From an uncultured Alphaproteobacteria bacterium (GTDB lineage Bacteria > Pseudomonadota > Alphaproteobacteria > CAKMZR01): 28,478 bases of DNA. The DNA lies in contig CAKMZR010000003.1 in assembly GCA_929200455.1 (NCBI GenBank), positions 1 to 28,478 on the forward strand. The letters are read 5' to 3'. Below, piece after piece: positions 5,877-14,356 of this stretch. Each line of letters starts with the position of its first letter. Position 1 is the stretch's first letter. The translations under genes were made by a program, and so were the position numbers. Under the pieces are notes generated by a model. It worked only from the letters and a program-made list of their open reading frames with translations, was not told the origin of the DNA and did not search any database.

Positions 5877-8421
5877 TTTTTTGATTTTTCGTTTAGCGTT
5901 TTGGGAGTTGCGGGGGCGGCTGCAGGGAATGGGAATTTTTGTGTTGTGTGTGGCGTTGGGGGTGATGGCGGTGGTTTCAGTGGGGAGCATGTCGGATTCA
6001 TTTTTTCAGACGTTGAGTCGAGACGGTAAGGTTTTGTTGGGTGGAGATGCGTCTTTACAGAAGCGAGGGGGTCCTTTTGGAGAGGATGTGAGGCCGTGGT
6101 TGGAGGGAGAGGGGGTGGAGGTTTCGTCGATGTTGGCGATGCGTAGCATGATGGTGAAGGAGGATCGGAGTATACAGCAGTTGGTGGTGTTGCATCTTGT
6201 GGATGATATGTATCCTTTGTACGGGGACGTGGAGTTGGAGGAGGGAGAGTGGGAGGATGTATTTTCGGAGGGGGAGGGAGGTCTTGATGGTATAGCGGTT
6301 GCGCGGGAGTTGGCGTTGAAGTGGGATATAGAGAAGGGTGACAAGCTATGGTTTGGTAGGAAGTTATTTGAGGTTCGAGGTATTGTGGTGTCTGAGCCTG
6401 ATAGGAATTTGCGTTTTGGATTTTTTGGTCCGCGTGTGACGATGATGACGGGTTCCTTGGAGGGTACGGGATTGGTGGAGGTGGGGAGTTTGGTTCGTTA
6501 TTGTTATCGTTTGAGGTTGGGAGCAGGAGCGAATCTGGAAGATTTTTCGCGTCGTTTATCGGAGAAGTTTCCGAATCCTGATTGGGATTTGCGAACGAGT
6601 GAGAATGTGGATCCGAATGTGGAGAACAGTGTGGAGCTCGTGACGGAGTTTATGACGTTGGTGGCTTTGACGATTATGTTGATAGGAGGCGTGGGTATTG
6701 GGAATGCGGGTCGTGCTTTTTTGGGAGGACGTCTTTCGTTGATTGCGATATTGAAGTGTTTGGGTGCGACCCGCCGTGAGGTATTTTGGGTATGTTTTTT
6801 GTTGTTGTTGTGGATGAGTTTTTTGGGGAGTGTATTGGGGAGTGTATTGGGTGTGTTGTTGCCGTATGTGGTCTTGCCGATTTTGGGAGGCCTATTGCCT
6901 ATTGAGGTGAGTCCTATGATTTCTTGGTCTTCGGTAATTTTGGGCTGGGGACTTGGATTTTTGGTGATGTTGATATTTGTGTGGATATCATTGTCGCTTG
7001 CGACGAAGGAGCATGTGGGTCGTTTGTTTCGTCAGAATGACGGACTTGTGGTGTGGAAGAGTTGGTTAGAGGCGGATCTGTATGCGAAGCTGGGTACATT
7101 TTTTTCTTTTTGTGGGCTGACGTTGGTGGTGGTGTGGGGATTGGATCATCGTGATTTGATGTTGTCTTTTTTGGTGGGTGTTGTGATTGTTTATTTACTA
7201 TTTTATGTTTTGGGACGTTGTTTGATGGGTTTTTTACGCAAGATTCCTCGTCTGAAGGATTTCTTTATGAATTTGGCGTTGTCGTCATTGTATCGTCCAG
7301 GGAACATGACGGTAGCGGTACTGATGTCGCTTGGCATAGGACTGACGGTATTGGTGAGCATAGCGATGGTGCAGGGGAGTGTCTTGCAGACGGTAAGGGA
7401 TTTGGAGGGCAGTGATGTGCCGTCATTTTTCTTGGTGGATGTGCAAGAGGGTCAGAGGGAGAGATTGGAGTCTTTGTTGGATGTGGGGGGTATTGCGGAC
7501 GATAAGAGGCGAGAGGCATTATTTTCGCCGATTTTGCGAGCAAGGATTGTGTCGATGGGGGGTGTGGACGTGGAGGACATAGAGGTTCCGCCGGACTATA
7601 ATTGGGTATTGGAGGGAGATCGAGCATTGACGTGGGACGACACGCCGGACTTGAGGGATGACAATAGGTTATTGAAGGGAGAGTGGTGGGATGAGGGTTA
7701 TGAGGGGGAGCTTTTGGTATCGTTTGATCATGGAGCGGCGGAAGCTTTTGGTTTGGGATTGGGAGACAGTTTGGGAGTTCGTGTATTGGGTCGTGTTTTT
7801 GAGGCGAAGATAGCGAATTTGCGTGGTGTGAGGTGGGAATCTTTGAGTATGAATTTTCTGATGGTTTTTCCGGAGTCTTCTTTTCGAGGTGCACCATTTG
7901 GCTACTTGTCGTCGGTGTATTTGCCTGAGGGGGAATTGACGTTATTTGAGAAGCGGGTTGTGGAGGAGATGCCGAATGTGACGCCATTGAGACTGGATGG
8001 ATTTGTGGAGCAATTTCGTCGTATTTTTGAGGGTATAGCGTTGGGTGTATTGGTGATGGGTTGGTTTGCGATATTGACGGGTGTTGTGGTTTTGGGGGGC
8101 GTGATGTTGGCGAATCACGAGGCTCGTGTGGGTCAGGCGATTATTTACAAGGTTGTGGGTATGACGCGTAAGGAGTTTGTGAGGCAGACATTGTGGGAGT
8201 TTGGTCTTGTGGGTTTTGTGGGTTCTTTGGGGAGCATGGTGATGGGTTCGGTGTCGTCGTACTTGGTGGTGACGTTTGTGATGAATCTTGACTGGCGGTG
8301 GTCTCCTGAGGTGGCGTTGTACACGAGTCTTTGTGGTCTTGGCGTGACTTTGTGTATAGGGATTGTACATATGTGGTATGTGCAGGGTCGTTCTGTGGGA
8401 CTTCTTTTGCGGAACGAGTAG
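5869..8421 (+). CDS. ybbP: FtsX-family permease, YbbP-type, partner of the upstream ATPase
   Basis: This large inner-membrane permease has 850 residues; YbbP-class proteins are about 800-850. It has an N-terminal membrane segment at about 20-40, a periplasmic domain, then three membrane segments around 255-380, two further segments near 405-455, another near 480-500, a second periplasmic domain, and a final FtsX block near 720-840. The two FtsX units, instead of one, separate it from LolC/LolE. Family members have been proposed to act on envelope lipids or lipoproteins, and the linked tesA esterase fits a lipid-related role, but the substrate is unknown. The start at ATG 5869 overlaps the end of ybbA by 8 bp, implying coupled translation. 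Confidence 0.88.
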   Translation: MINFLIFRLAFWELRGRLQGMGIFVLCVALGVMAVVSVGSMSDSFFQTLSRDGKVLLGGDASLQKRGGPFGEDVRPWLEGEGVEVSSMLAMRSMMVKEDRSIQQLVVLHLVDDMYPLYGDVELEEGEWEDVFSEGEGGLDGIAVARELALKWDIEKGDKLWFGRKLFEVRGIVVSEPDRNLRFGFFGPRVTMMTGSLEGTGLVEVGSLVRYCYRLRLGAGANLEDFSRRLSEKFPNPDWDLRTSENVDPNVENSVELVTEFMTLVALTIMLIGGVGIGNAGRAFLGGRLSLIAILKCLGATRREVFWVCFLLLLWMSFLGSVLGSVLGVLLPYVVLPILGGLLPIEVSPMISWSSVILGWGLGFLVMLIFVWISLSLATKEHVGRLFRQNDGLVVWKSWLEADLYAKLGTFFSFCGLTLVVVWGLDHRDLMLSFLVGVVIVYLLFYVLGRCLMGFLRKIPRLKDFFMNLALSSLYRPGNMTVAVLMSLGIGLTVLVSIAMVQGSVLQTVRDLEGSDVPSFFLVDVQEGQRERLESLLDVGGIADDKRREALFSPILRARIVSMGGVDVEDIEVPPDYNWVLEGDRALTWDDTPDLRDDNRLLKGEWWDEGYEGELLVSFDHGAAEAFGLGLGDSLGVRVLGRVFEAKIANLRGVRWESLSMNFLMVFPESSFRGAPFGYLSSVYLPEGELTLFEKRVVEEMPNVTPLRLDGFVEQFRRIFEGIALGVLVMGWFAILTGVVVLGGVMLANHEARVGQAIIYKVVGMTRKEFVRQTLWEFGLVGFVGSLGSMVMGSVSSYLVVTFVMNLDWRWSPEVALYTSLCGLGVTLCIGIVHMWYVQGRSVGLLLRNE

Positions 8422-8525
8422 GAGTAACGAGCAGGAGTGGCGGCGGCGGCGGCGGGAGCAGGAGCGGAAGGAGCGGAACGAACAGGAGCGGAAGGAGCAG
8501 GGGCGGCGGGAACGGGAGTGGAACG
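8422..8525 (+). repeat. G-rich simple and tandem repeats after ybbP
   Basis: The 16-mer CAGGAGCGGAAGGAGC is present exactly at 8459-8474 and 8483-8498 (period 24 bp). It is flanked by diverged AGGAG/CGGGAG copies and a (CGG) run at about 8440-8456. The array fills the gap between the ybbP stop and the 3' end of the convergent small membrane-protein gene. I see no gene or clear terminator in it. Confidence 0.75.
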
Positions 8526-8533
8526 TGGTATTT

Positions 8534-8802
8534 TTAAGGAGAGGATGGGGTACTTTCCGAAGGATTTTCTAAGGGGATCCAACCGTTTTTTAGGTAGTGT
8601 GCTTTGAGTATGGAGTAGGTGAAGAAGGGGTAGATGAGGTGGGAGATGCGAAGGTAAAAAGTGCCAAGAGGAAGCTGAGTACGGCGTGTTTCCAGATGCC
8701 TCGCACGATCCAGTAGAAGGGTCCGAATAAGAACACCCAGAGCCAACTCAAGGAAGAGGCCGCTTCTTCGATATAGGAGTTTTGGGGATTTTTGAACAGC
8801 AT
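8534..8802 (-). pseudogene. Small two-helix membrane protein (DUF2628-like) with a one-base frameshift
   Basis: Reading from ATG 8802, the first frame gives M-L-F-K-N-P followed by Y-I-E-E-A and S-W-L-W-V-F-L-F-G-P-F-Y, a hydrophobic segment, and G-I-W-K-H-A-V before a second hydrophobic segment. After about 51 residues this frame loses sense. The neighbouring frame continues with I-S-H-L-I-Y-P-F-F-T-Y-S-I-L and H-Y-L-K-N-G-W, ending at 8534. Small membrane proteins of this kind, often labelled DUF2628, usually read T-x-G-I-S-x-L-I-Y-P-F-F at this junction. One extra base at 8648-8649, turning GC into GGC, would restore T-F-G-I-S-H-L-I-Y-P-F-F. Repaired length would be about 89 residues. It is the last gene of the moaA-nadK-tusA group. 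The family label is tentative; the frameshift is clearly visible. Confidence 0.75.
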
Positions 8803-8848
8803 GGTGCGTCTTTTCCGGGTGGTAGTGTTGACAGCGAATGATGTATAC

Positions 8849-8876
8849 AGGGTACGTTTTTTTTTGATTGTGTCAA
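8849..8876 (-). promoter_or_regulatory. Possible promoter for the small membrane-protein gene
   Basis: On the minus strand a perfect TTGACA (complement of 8871-8876) overlaps the tusA stop codon. It is followed after 16 bp by TACCCT (complement of 8849-8854), a poor -10 with three of six matches. The good -35 and the position in the 70-bp gap before ATG 8802 are the support; the weak -10 limits it. Confidence 0.25.
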
Positions 8877-9124
8877 GTTTGGGGTTGAGAAGAGATGAGG
8901 ATGTCCCAATGATTTTGGGAGGGTTCATGAGAGATATTGAGGATGTGGGCGTGTATTTTTTTGGCGAGCATGGTGATATCTTGAGGGGCTCCCGGGTCTG
9001 TGACGCGTACGAGGAGGGTATGTCCGGGAGAGATATTTGCGAGGGCTTTTCGTGTTTTGAGGACGGGTAGGGGACAGAGGAGTCCTGAAGTATCGAGGAA
9101 CTGGTGGTGTGTGGGCGTATTCAT
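8873..9124 (-). CDS. tusA: TusA/SirA-family sulfur carrier protein
   Basis: This 83-residue protein belongs to the TusA family, small cytoplasmic carriers that pass persulfide sulfur, for example to tRNA thiolation or molybdenum-cofactor chemistry. The diagnostic motif is L-D-T-S-G-L-L-C-P-L-P-V-L-K-T near the N-terminus, with the acceptor Cys17 in C-P-L-P. The remaining length matches the single beta-alpha-beta domain. It begins only 6 bp after nadK and is in the same group as moaA. Placement next to moaA could hint at cofactor sulfur supply, but TusA-like genes occur in many contexts and the exact partner cannot be read from the sequence. Confidence 0.9.
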   Translation of the reverse strand: MNTPTHHQFLDTSGLLCPLPVLKTRKALANISPGHTLLVRVTDPGAPQDITMLAKKIHAHILNISHEPSQNHWDILISSQPQT

Positions 9125-9130
9125 GGAGAT

Positions 9131-9943
9131 TTATTCTTGGAATTGCTGTTTGATGAGTCGTGATCGGATATCGTGATGGGGTTCGAAGAGTATATTCATG
9201 GCGGAGGAGGGGTCTTCTTCGACATGTACGGAGGTGACATCGGGGACTTCGAGGGTATCGGCGATGGCGATGACGGGTCTATGTCCTGAGTTGAGAACGG
9301 AGATGGTGATCTGAGCGTAGTGGTGGAGGACGGCCCCTCTCCATCCTCTGGGGTGGAAGGCGTTGACGGGGGTGAGTGCGAGGAGTTTTGATTCGATGGG
9401 GAGGATGGGTCCGCGAGCAGAGTAGTTGTAAGCGGGGCTTCCTGCGGGTGTTGCGATAATGATTCCGTCGCCTTTGAGGTCTTGGAGTTGGACTTCATCG
9501 TTAGTGTGGACGTGGAGATGTGAGGACTGGTTGGTTTGTCGGAAGAGGGTGACTTCGTTGTAGGCGTGGGTGGTGACGGTTTGATTGTCTTTATCGACAG
9601 CGGTCATTTTGAGGGGGTTGATGGAGACGGTGACGGCATTTTGTATGCGTTCGACGAGGTTGTCCGTCTGCCAAGGGTTCATGAGGAATCCGAGGTGTCC
9701 GAGGTTGAGTCCGAAGATGGGATTTTTTTGGCGTCTTTGATTTTTGAGGGTTCTGAGCATGAATCCGTCTCCCCCGAGTGCGACGATGATATCGCCTGAG
9801 GTAGGTTTTTTGTCGTGTAGGAAGAGGGGGTAGAGTTCAAGAAGTTTTTTTTTGGCCTCTTGAGCGGCGGCAGTTTGACTGGCAGTGACTACGCAAGAGA
9901 AGGGAGGAGCGGGCATGGTGAAAGGGTTATCCTCCTGTGACAT
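9131..9943 (-). CDS. nadK: NAD kinase
   Basis: NAD kinase phosphorylates NAD to NADP in the cytoplasm. The 270-residue protein has the family's G-G-D-G motif at 57-60, the L-G-F-L-M segment after G-L-N-L-G-H, the A-Y-N-E-V motif in the middle, and the G-D-G-I-I-I-A-T-P-A-G-S-P-A-Y segment that builds the NAD site; most family members read S-T-A-Y at the last position. The start at ATG 9943 overlaps the end of moaA by 17 bp. An alternative ATG at 9916 would remove nine residues and has AGGAGG 14 nt upstream, at the moaA stop, so either start is possible. Translation is probably coupled to moaA in both cases. The identification is firm. Confidence 0.93.
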   Translation of the reverse strand: MSQEDNPFTMPAPPFSCVVTASQTAAAQEAKKKLLELYPLFLHDKKPTSGDIIVALGGDGFMLRTLKNQRRQKNPIFGLNLGHLGFLMNPWQTDNLVERIQNAVTVSINPLKMTAVDKDNQTVTTHAYNEVTLFRQTNQSSHLHVHTNDEVQLQDLKGDGIIIATPAGSPAYNYSARGPILPIESKLLALTPVNAFHPRGWRGAVLHHYAQITISVLNSGHRPVIAIADTLEVPDVTSVHVEEDPSSAMNILFEPHHDIRSRLIKQQFQE

Positions 9944-10925
9944 TCATATGGCGGTCGAGAGGATCGAGGGTTTGTTCTTTTGATATGAGGAAGTTGTGAC
10001 CCTTTTTTTTGTCGGCGACGGTTTTGATGAGGACTTGAGCGATGTCATTGTCTGAGATATTTGTGTCGCGGAGGAGGGGGAGGAGTTCTGCACTGTGAGA
10101 TTGTCCGAGGCAGGTATAGACGGTTCCGGTGCATGTCATCCGCACGCGATTGCAGTCGGAGCAGAAGTTTGCGGTTTGTGGAGCGATGAAGCCGATACGT
10201 GCTCCTGTTTCTGCACAGTTCATGTAGGAGGCAGGCCCTCCTGTTGAGTGGTTTGAGGGTGTGAGCGTGAGGGTGTCGGTGAGTTGTTTTTTGAGAGAGG
10301 AGAGGGGGAGGTATTGGTCTGTACGTTGTTCATTTCCGATATCGCCCATGGGCATGACTTCGATGAAGGTGAGGTCGAGTTTGTGTTGAGCACAGAAGTC
10401 GACAAGTTTTAGGGTATGGGAGAAGTCGATGGAGGCGAGGGCGACGGCATTAATTTTGACTTTGAGTCCGGCATTGAGGGCTACATGTATTCCTTTGAGG
10501 ACGGTTTCTATTTTTCCCCATCGGGTGAGGGTGTTGAACATGGCGGGATCGACGGTATCGAGGGAGACATTGATTCGTTTTACGCCGGCAAGGACGAGAT
10601 CTTGTGCATATTTGTGGAGTTGTGTGGCATTTGTGGTGAGGGTGAGTTCGTGGAGGGAGGAGTCTTGCATCATATTTCCGAGGCCGTTGAAGAGGAACAT
10701 GACGTCTCTTCTTACGAGGGGTTCTCCGCCGGTGATTCTGATTTTGTTGACACCGAGTTTGACGAAGATGCGTGAGACACGCAGGAGTTCGTCGAGGGAG
10801 AGGAGATTTTTTTTGGGGAGGAAGGTCATATGTTCGGCCATGCAGTAGGTGCATCGGAGGTCGCATCTGTCTGTGACGGAAAGTCTTAGGTAAGAAACGG
10901 TTCTCTGGAAAGAATCTTTGAGCAT
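9927..10925 (-). CDS. moaA: MoaA, GTP 3',8-cyclase of molybdenum-cofactor synthesis
   Basis: MoaA is a radical-SAM enzyme that converts GTP to the cyclic intermediate which MoaC turns into cPMP, the first step of molybdopterin synthesis. The 332-residue protein has the radical-SAM cluster motif C-x3-C-x2-C at Cys21, Cys25 and Cys28, the R-I-T-G-G-E-P-L segment for SAM binding, and the second cluster in N-F-C-S-D-C-N-R-V-R. The C-terminus ends in Gly-Gly, the tail that is needed in the active site of this family. No other mo-cofactor gene is in the window. It leads a compact minus-strand group with nadK and tusA. The identification is firm. Confidence 0.95.
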   Translation of the reverse strand: MLKDSFQRTVSYLRLSVTDRCDLRCTYCMAEHMTFLPKKNLLSLDELLRVSRIFVKLGVNKIRITGGEPLVRRDVMFLFNGLGNMMQDSSLHELTLTTNATQLHKYAQDLVLAGVKRINVSLDTVDPAMFNTLTRWGKIETVLKGIHVALNAGLKVKINAVALASIDFSHTLKLVDFCAQHKLDLTFIEVMPMGDIGNEQRTDQYLPLSSLKKQLTDTLTLTPSNHSTGGPASYMNCAETGARIGFIAPQTANFCSDCNRVRMTCTGTVYTCLGQSHSAELLPLLRDTNISDNDIAQVLIKTVADKKKGHNFLISKEQTLDPLDRHMNVTGG

Positions 10926-11169
10926 GGGAGTTGTGGCTTTGCGAGGAAGTCTTAGGTGAAGATTTTTGTTTTGCGGAAGGGGGTTAATGACTGTAGCATG
11001 GAGGGAGAGTATTTGAGAGTGAGTATTTCCTTGTATTTTGTCCTGAGTTTTCGGGGAGGGTGGAAGGCGTGTTTCAGAGGGACGTTTAGGGAGCTTTGGA
11101 TTTGTAGGGTTTGAGGAAGTTTAATTTTTGAGTACAGTTCTGCCCCTCTATATTAAGGACGAAGACGAG

Positions 11170-12732
11170 ATGAGTTCGCACGATCGTAAAGAGAGATTTT
11201 ATATTACCACACCGATATACTACGTCAATGATCTTCCCCATATAGGTCATGCGTACACGTCCCTTGCCTGTGATGTGATGGCGAGATATTACCGTATACG
11301 GGGTATAGATTCGCGCTTGCTTACGGGTACGGACGAGCATGGTTTGAAGATTCAAAGGAGTGCGGAATCTCGGGGAGAGACGCCTCAAGCCTTGACGGAT
11401 AGGATAAGTGATAATTTTCGTTTATTGGCTGGTGAGATGAATGTGTCGTATGATGATTTTATACGGACGACGGAAGAACGCCATAAGGAGGAGTGTCAAA
11501 AGTTGTGGTGTCGCCTCTATGATCGTGGGGATATATACAAGGGGAAGTATGCGGGTTGGTACGCGACGAGCGACGAGGCGTATGTGGAGGAGAGCGAGTT
11601 AATAGAAAAAGACGGGAAGTATGTGGTGGCAAGCGGAGCGGAGGTGGAGTGGGTGGAGGAGGAGAGTTATTTTTTTCGGCTGTCGCGTTTTCAGGATCGT
11701 TTATTGGATTATTACAAGTCGCACCCTGATTTTGTGTACCCGAAGTCGCGTTACAATGAGGTGGTGTCATTTGTGGAGGGAGGTTTGGAGGATTTGTCGG
11801 TATCGCGGACGACGTTTAGCTGGGGGGTGCCTGTTCCCGGGGATGAGTCTCACGTGATGTATGTATGGCTTGATGCGTTGGTGAATTATGTGTCGGCTTT
11901 GGGGAGGGTGGATCCTCCGAGTGCTTTGCACGAGAAATATTGGCCTGCGGACTGGCATGTTGTGGGGAAGGATATATTGAGGGTTCATGCGGGGTATTTG
12001 CCGGCATTTTTGATGTCAGCGGATTTGCCGCTTCCGCGAGGAGTTTTTGCACATGGTTGGTGGACGAGCGAGGGACAAAAAATCTCGAAGCGATTGGGGA
12101 ATGTTTTGGATCCCGTGAAGTTGAAGCGGATGTACGGACTTGATCAGCTTCGTTATTTTCTGTTGCGGGAGGTGCCTTTTGGTCGGGACGGAGATTTTGT
12201 GCGTCGTCGTTTGTGTGAGCGGAACAATGCGGATTTGGCGAATGACTATGGGAATTTGTGTCAGCGTACGCTTGTGTTGTTGTCGCGTTACGGAGAGGGG
12301 ATTATGCCGCGACTTGAGGGTCTTTTGGCTGGAGACGAGGCGTTTCTTTTGAAGGTGGGGGAGGCGTTGAAGTGTTCTGAAGTGGCGATGGAGCGTTTGG
12401 GTTTTGACGAGGCACTTTCTGAGATATGGAAGTGTTTGAGGATGGCGAATATTTACATAGACAATGAGGAACCTTGGCGTGTGGTGAAGGAGGATCGGGT
12501 TCGGGGTGTTTTGATTTTGGGAGTGATTCTTGAAGTTTTGCGTCGTGTGAGTTTGTATGTGTGGCCTTTTATGCCGGATTCGTGTGATAAGATTTTGGAT
12601 CTTTTGGGGGTAGGATTGGAGGATCGTAGGATGGAGAGTTTGGAGAAACCGGTGGCGGGGGGTACGCAGTTGCCTCCTCCTGAAATTGTATTTCCGCGAT
12701 TGCGAGAGGAAGAGATAGAAGATGGTACCTGA
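11170..12732 (+). CDS. metG: Methionyl-tRNA synthetase
   Basis: This cytoplasmic class I synthetase charges tRNA-Met. I start it at ATG 11170, preceded by AAGGA, giving 520 residues; an in-frame TTG at 11128 would add 14 residues lacking any family match. The HIGH motif is P-H-I-G-H-A-Y at about 22-28, and the KMSKS loop appears as K-I-S-K-R near the middle. It is the short form without the zinc-binding cysteines and without the C-terminal tRNA-binding extension, common in alphaproteobacteria. The end overlaps tatD by 11 bp. metG, tatD and the MBL hydrolase frequently occur together in alphaproteobacteria, which supports all three calls. Confidence 0.95.
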   Translation: MSSHDRKERFYITTPIYYVNDLPHIGHAYTSLACDVMARYYRIRGIDSRLLTGTDEHGLKIQRSAESRGETPQALTDRISDNFRLLAGEMNVSYDDFIRTTEERHKEECQKLWCRLYDRGDIYKGKYAGWYATSDEAYVEESELIEKDGKYVVASGAEVEWVEEESYFFRLSRFQDRLLDYYKSHPDFVYPKSRYNEVVSFVEGGLEDLSVSRTTFSWGVPVPGDESHVMYVWLDALVNYVSALGRVDPPSALHEKYWPADWHVVGKDILRVHAGYLPAFLMSADLPLPRGVFAHGWWTSEGQKISKRLGNVLDPVKLKRMYGLDQLRYFLLREVPFGRDGDFVRRRLCERNNADLANDYGNLCQRTLVLLSRYGEGIMPRLEGLLAGDEAFLLKVGEALKCSEVAMERLGFDEALSEIWKCLRMANIYIDNEEPWRVVKEDRVRGVLILGVILEVLRRVSLYVWPFMPDSCDKILDLLGVGLEDRRMESLEKPVAGGTQLPPPEIVFPRLREEEIEDGT

Positions 12733-13534
12733 GGGAGAAAGGGGTTGGTGTGACAGTCATTGTCACTTGGACTATTTGGTGCGAGGTGGTGAGGAAGCCT
12801 CGGAGGTGGTGGCGTCAGCACGTGAGGCGGGTGTGGATTGTATGGTTACGATAGGGACTCGTTGTGATAGGTTGGGAGAGTTGGAGGCGTTGAGTCATAA
12901 TTTTTCTGGAGTGTACATGAGTGTGGGACAGCATCCGTGTCATGTGGCTGAGGAGGGTGTTGTGAGTGCATCGGATTTGGAGGTTTTGTGTGGAGGGGTT
13001 AAGGTGGTTGCGGTGGGAGAGACGGGTTTGGATTATTTTCGGACGCGAGAGCACAAGGCTATACAGGAGGAGTCTTTTGAGAATCACATGGTTGTGGCGA
13101 GGAGGACGGGTTTGCCATTGGTGATTCACAGTCGATCTTCGGGAGATGATATGTTGTCGAAGGTGAAGGAGGGTATGGAGGAGGGAGAGATGTTGGCGAT
13201 ATGGCACTGTTTTGACGGGAGTGTTGCGGAGGCGGAGCGTGCGTTGGACATGGGGATGATGTTGTCATTTTCTGGTATTTTGACTTATAAGAAGAGGGAA
13301 GATTTGCGCGAGATTGCGTCATGGGTTGCGGCTGATCGTTTGTTGTTGGAGACGGATTCGCCTTATTTGTCGCCTGAGCCCTATAGGGGCAAGACGAACA
13401 GGCCAAGCCACGTGGTGCATACGGGAGGTGTATTGGCGGGTTGTCGGGGTATATCGGAGGCGTCTTTGAGGGAGATATTGTGGGAGAATACGCACCGTAT
13501 TTTTTGGCGTATGAGAGGGGAGGGTATGGGTTGA
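12722..13534 (+). CDS. tatD: TatD-family metal-dependent hydrolase / DNase
   Basis: TatD proteins are cytoplasmic TIM-barrel metal hydrolases with DNase activity in characterised members. The 270-residue protein carries the N-terminal C-D-S-H-C-H-L-D metal motif, the G-Q-H-P-C-H segment, G-E-T-G-L-D-Y-F, the I-H-S-R and H-C-F-D-G metal histidines, and the C-terminal E-T-D-S-P-Y-L-S-P signature. The start at ATG 12722 lies within the last codons of metG, and the stop shares its final A with the ATG of the next gene. The family is firm; the in vivo substrate is not known. Confidence 0.93.
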   Translation: MVPEGERGWCDSHCHLDYLVRGGEEASEVVASAREAGVDCMVTIGTRCDRLGELEALSHNFSGVYMSVGQHPCHVAEEGVVSASDLEVLCGGVKVVAVGETGLDYFRTREHKAIQEESFENHMVVARRTGLPLVIHSRSSGDDMLSKVKEGMEEGEMLAIWHCFDGSVAEAERALDMGMMLSFSGILTYKKREDLREIASWVAADRLLLETDSPYLSPEPYRGKTNRPSHVVHTGGVLAGCRGISEASLREILWENTHRIFWRMRGEGMG

Positions 13535-14343
13535 TGTTGGAGGTGACGGTATTGGGCTGCGGGACATCGGGAGGTGTTCCGCAATTGGTGTCAGGTTATG
13601 GAGCTTGTGATTCTGGGGATGTACGGAATTGTCGTCGTCGGAGTTCGATTCTTTTGAGGAAGGGAGAGGAGACGGTTATTGTGGACACCTCGCCTGACAT
13701 GCGGGATCAGTTATTGGGGGAGGGTGTGACGCGTTTGGACGGAGTGATATACACGCATGGTCATGCGGATCATACGAGTGGTCTTGATGATTTGCGTTGG
13801 TATTGTATGAGTCGAGGGCGATCACTTCGGGTATACGGTGATGAGGAGACGTTGAGGATGTTGCGTATTCGTTTTGAGTATGCGTTTGTGGGGGAGGTTG
13901 AGAAGGCGGGCAGTGAGTTTGGGGAGGATGATTCGGGTTTAAAGTTTGGGAGTCGTCCTGTCTTGAGGAGTTATGCGGTGGAGGGAGGGGGTTGTTATGA
14001 GATAGGGGGCATGGAGGTTGTTTTTATGAGGCAGGATCATGGATTTTCTGAGAGTTTGGGTTTGCGGATAGGAGATTTTGCCTATTCGACGGATGTGGTG
14101 CGTTTGAGTGAAGAGAATTACGAGAGTCTTCGGGGGGTGAAGACGTGGATCGTGGATTGTTTACGGTTTCGCAGTCATCCGACTCATATGAATTATGAGG
14201 AGGTGTTGCAAGCGATAGAGAAGTTGGGTGTGGAGAGGGCGTATTTTACGCATATGAATAATGATATGGATTACGAGACCTTGTGTCGTTTGTTGCCATC
14301 TCATGTCCGCCCTGCGTATGACGGTCTTTGTATAAGGATATGA
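13534..14343 (+). CDS. Metallo-beta-lactamase-fold hydrolase (PhnP-like)
   Basis: The 269-residue protein begins G-C-G-T-S-G-G-V-P close to the N-terminus and has the metal-binding motif H-G-H-A-D-H at 75-80. A later conserved His is in Q-D-H-G, and another in T-H-M-N-N-D near the C-terminus. The general look is that of the PhnP/RNase Z-like branch of MBL hydrolases, some of which are cyclic phosphodiesterases. No phn genes are nearby, so a role in phosphonate use is not supported. It is translationally coupled to tatD (TGATG) and sits between tatD and trkA. The fold is firm, the substrate unknown. Confidence 0.88.
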   Translation: MLEVTVLGCGTSGGVPQLVSGYGACDSGDVRNCRRRSSILLRKGEETVIVDTSPDMRDQLLGEGVTRLDGVIYTHGHADHTSGLDDLRWYCMSRGRSLRVYGDEETLRMLRIRFEYAFVGEVEKAGSEFGEDDSGLKFGSRPVLRSYAVEGGGCYEIGGMEVVFMRQDHGFSESLGLRIGDFAYSTDVVRLSEENYESLRGVKTWIVDCLRFRSHPTHMNYEEVLQAIEKLGVERAYFTHMNNDMDYETLCRLLPSHVRPAYDGLCIRI

Positions 14344-14356
14344 GGAGGATTGAGGA

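Noticed and set aside
11127..11154. Promoter for metG (TTGAGT / TATATT)
   Set aside because: The spacing is 15-18 bp depending on the choice of hexamers and transcription would begin only about 10 nt before the ATG, downstream of its ribosome-binding site. The 244-bp gap 10926-11169 otherwise holds nothing I can support.
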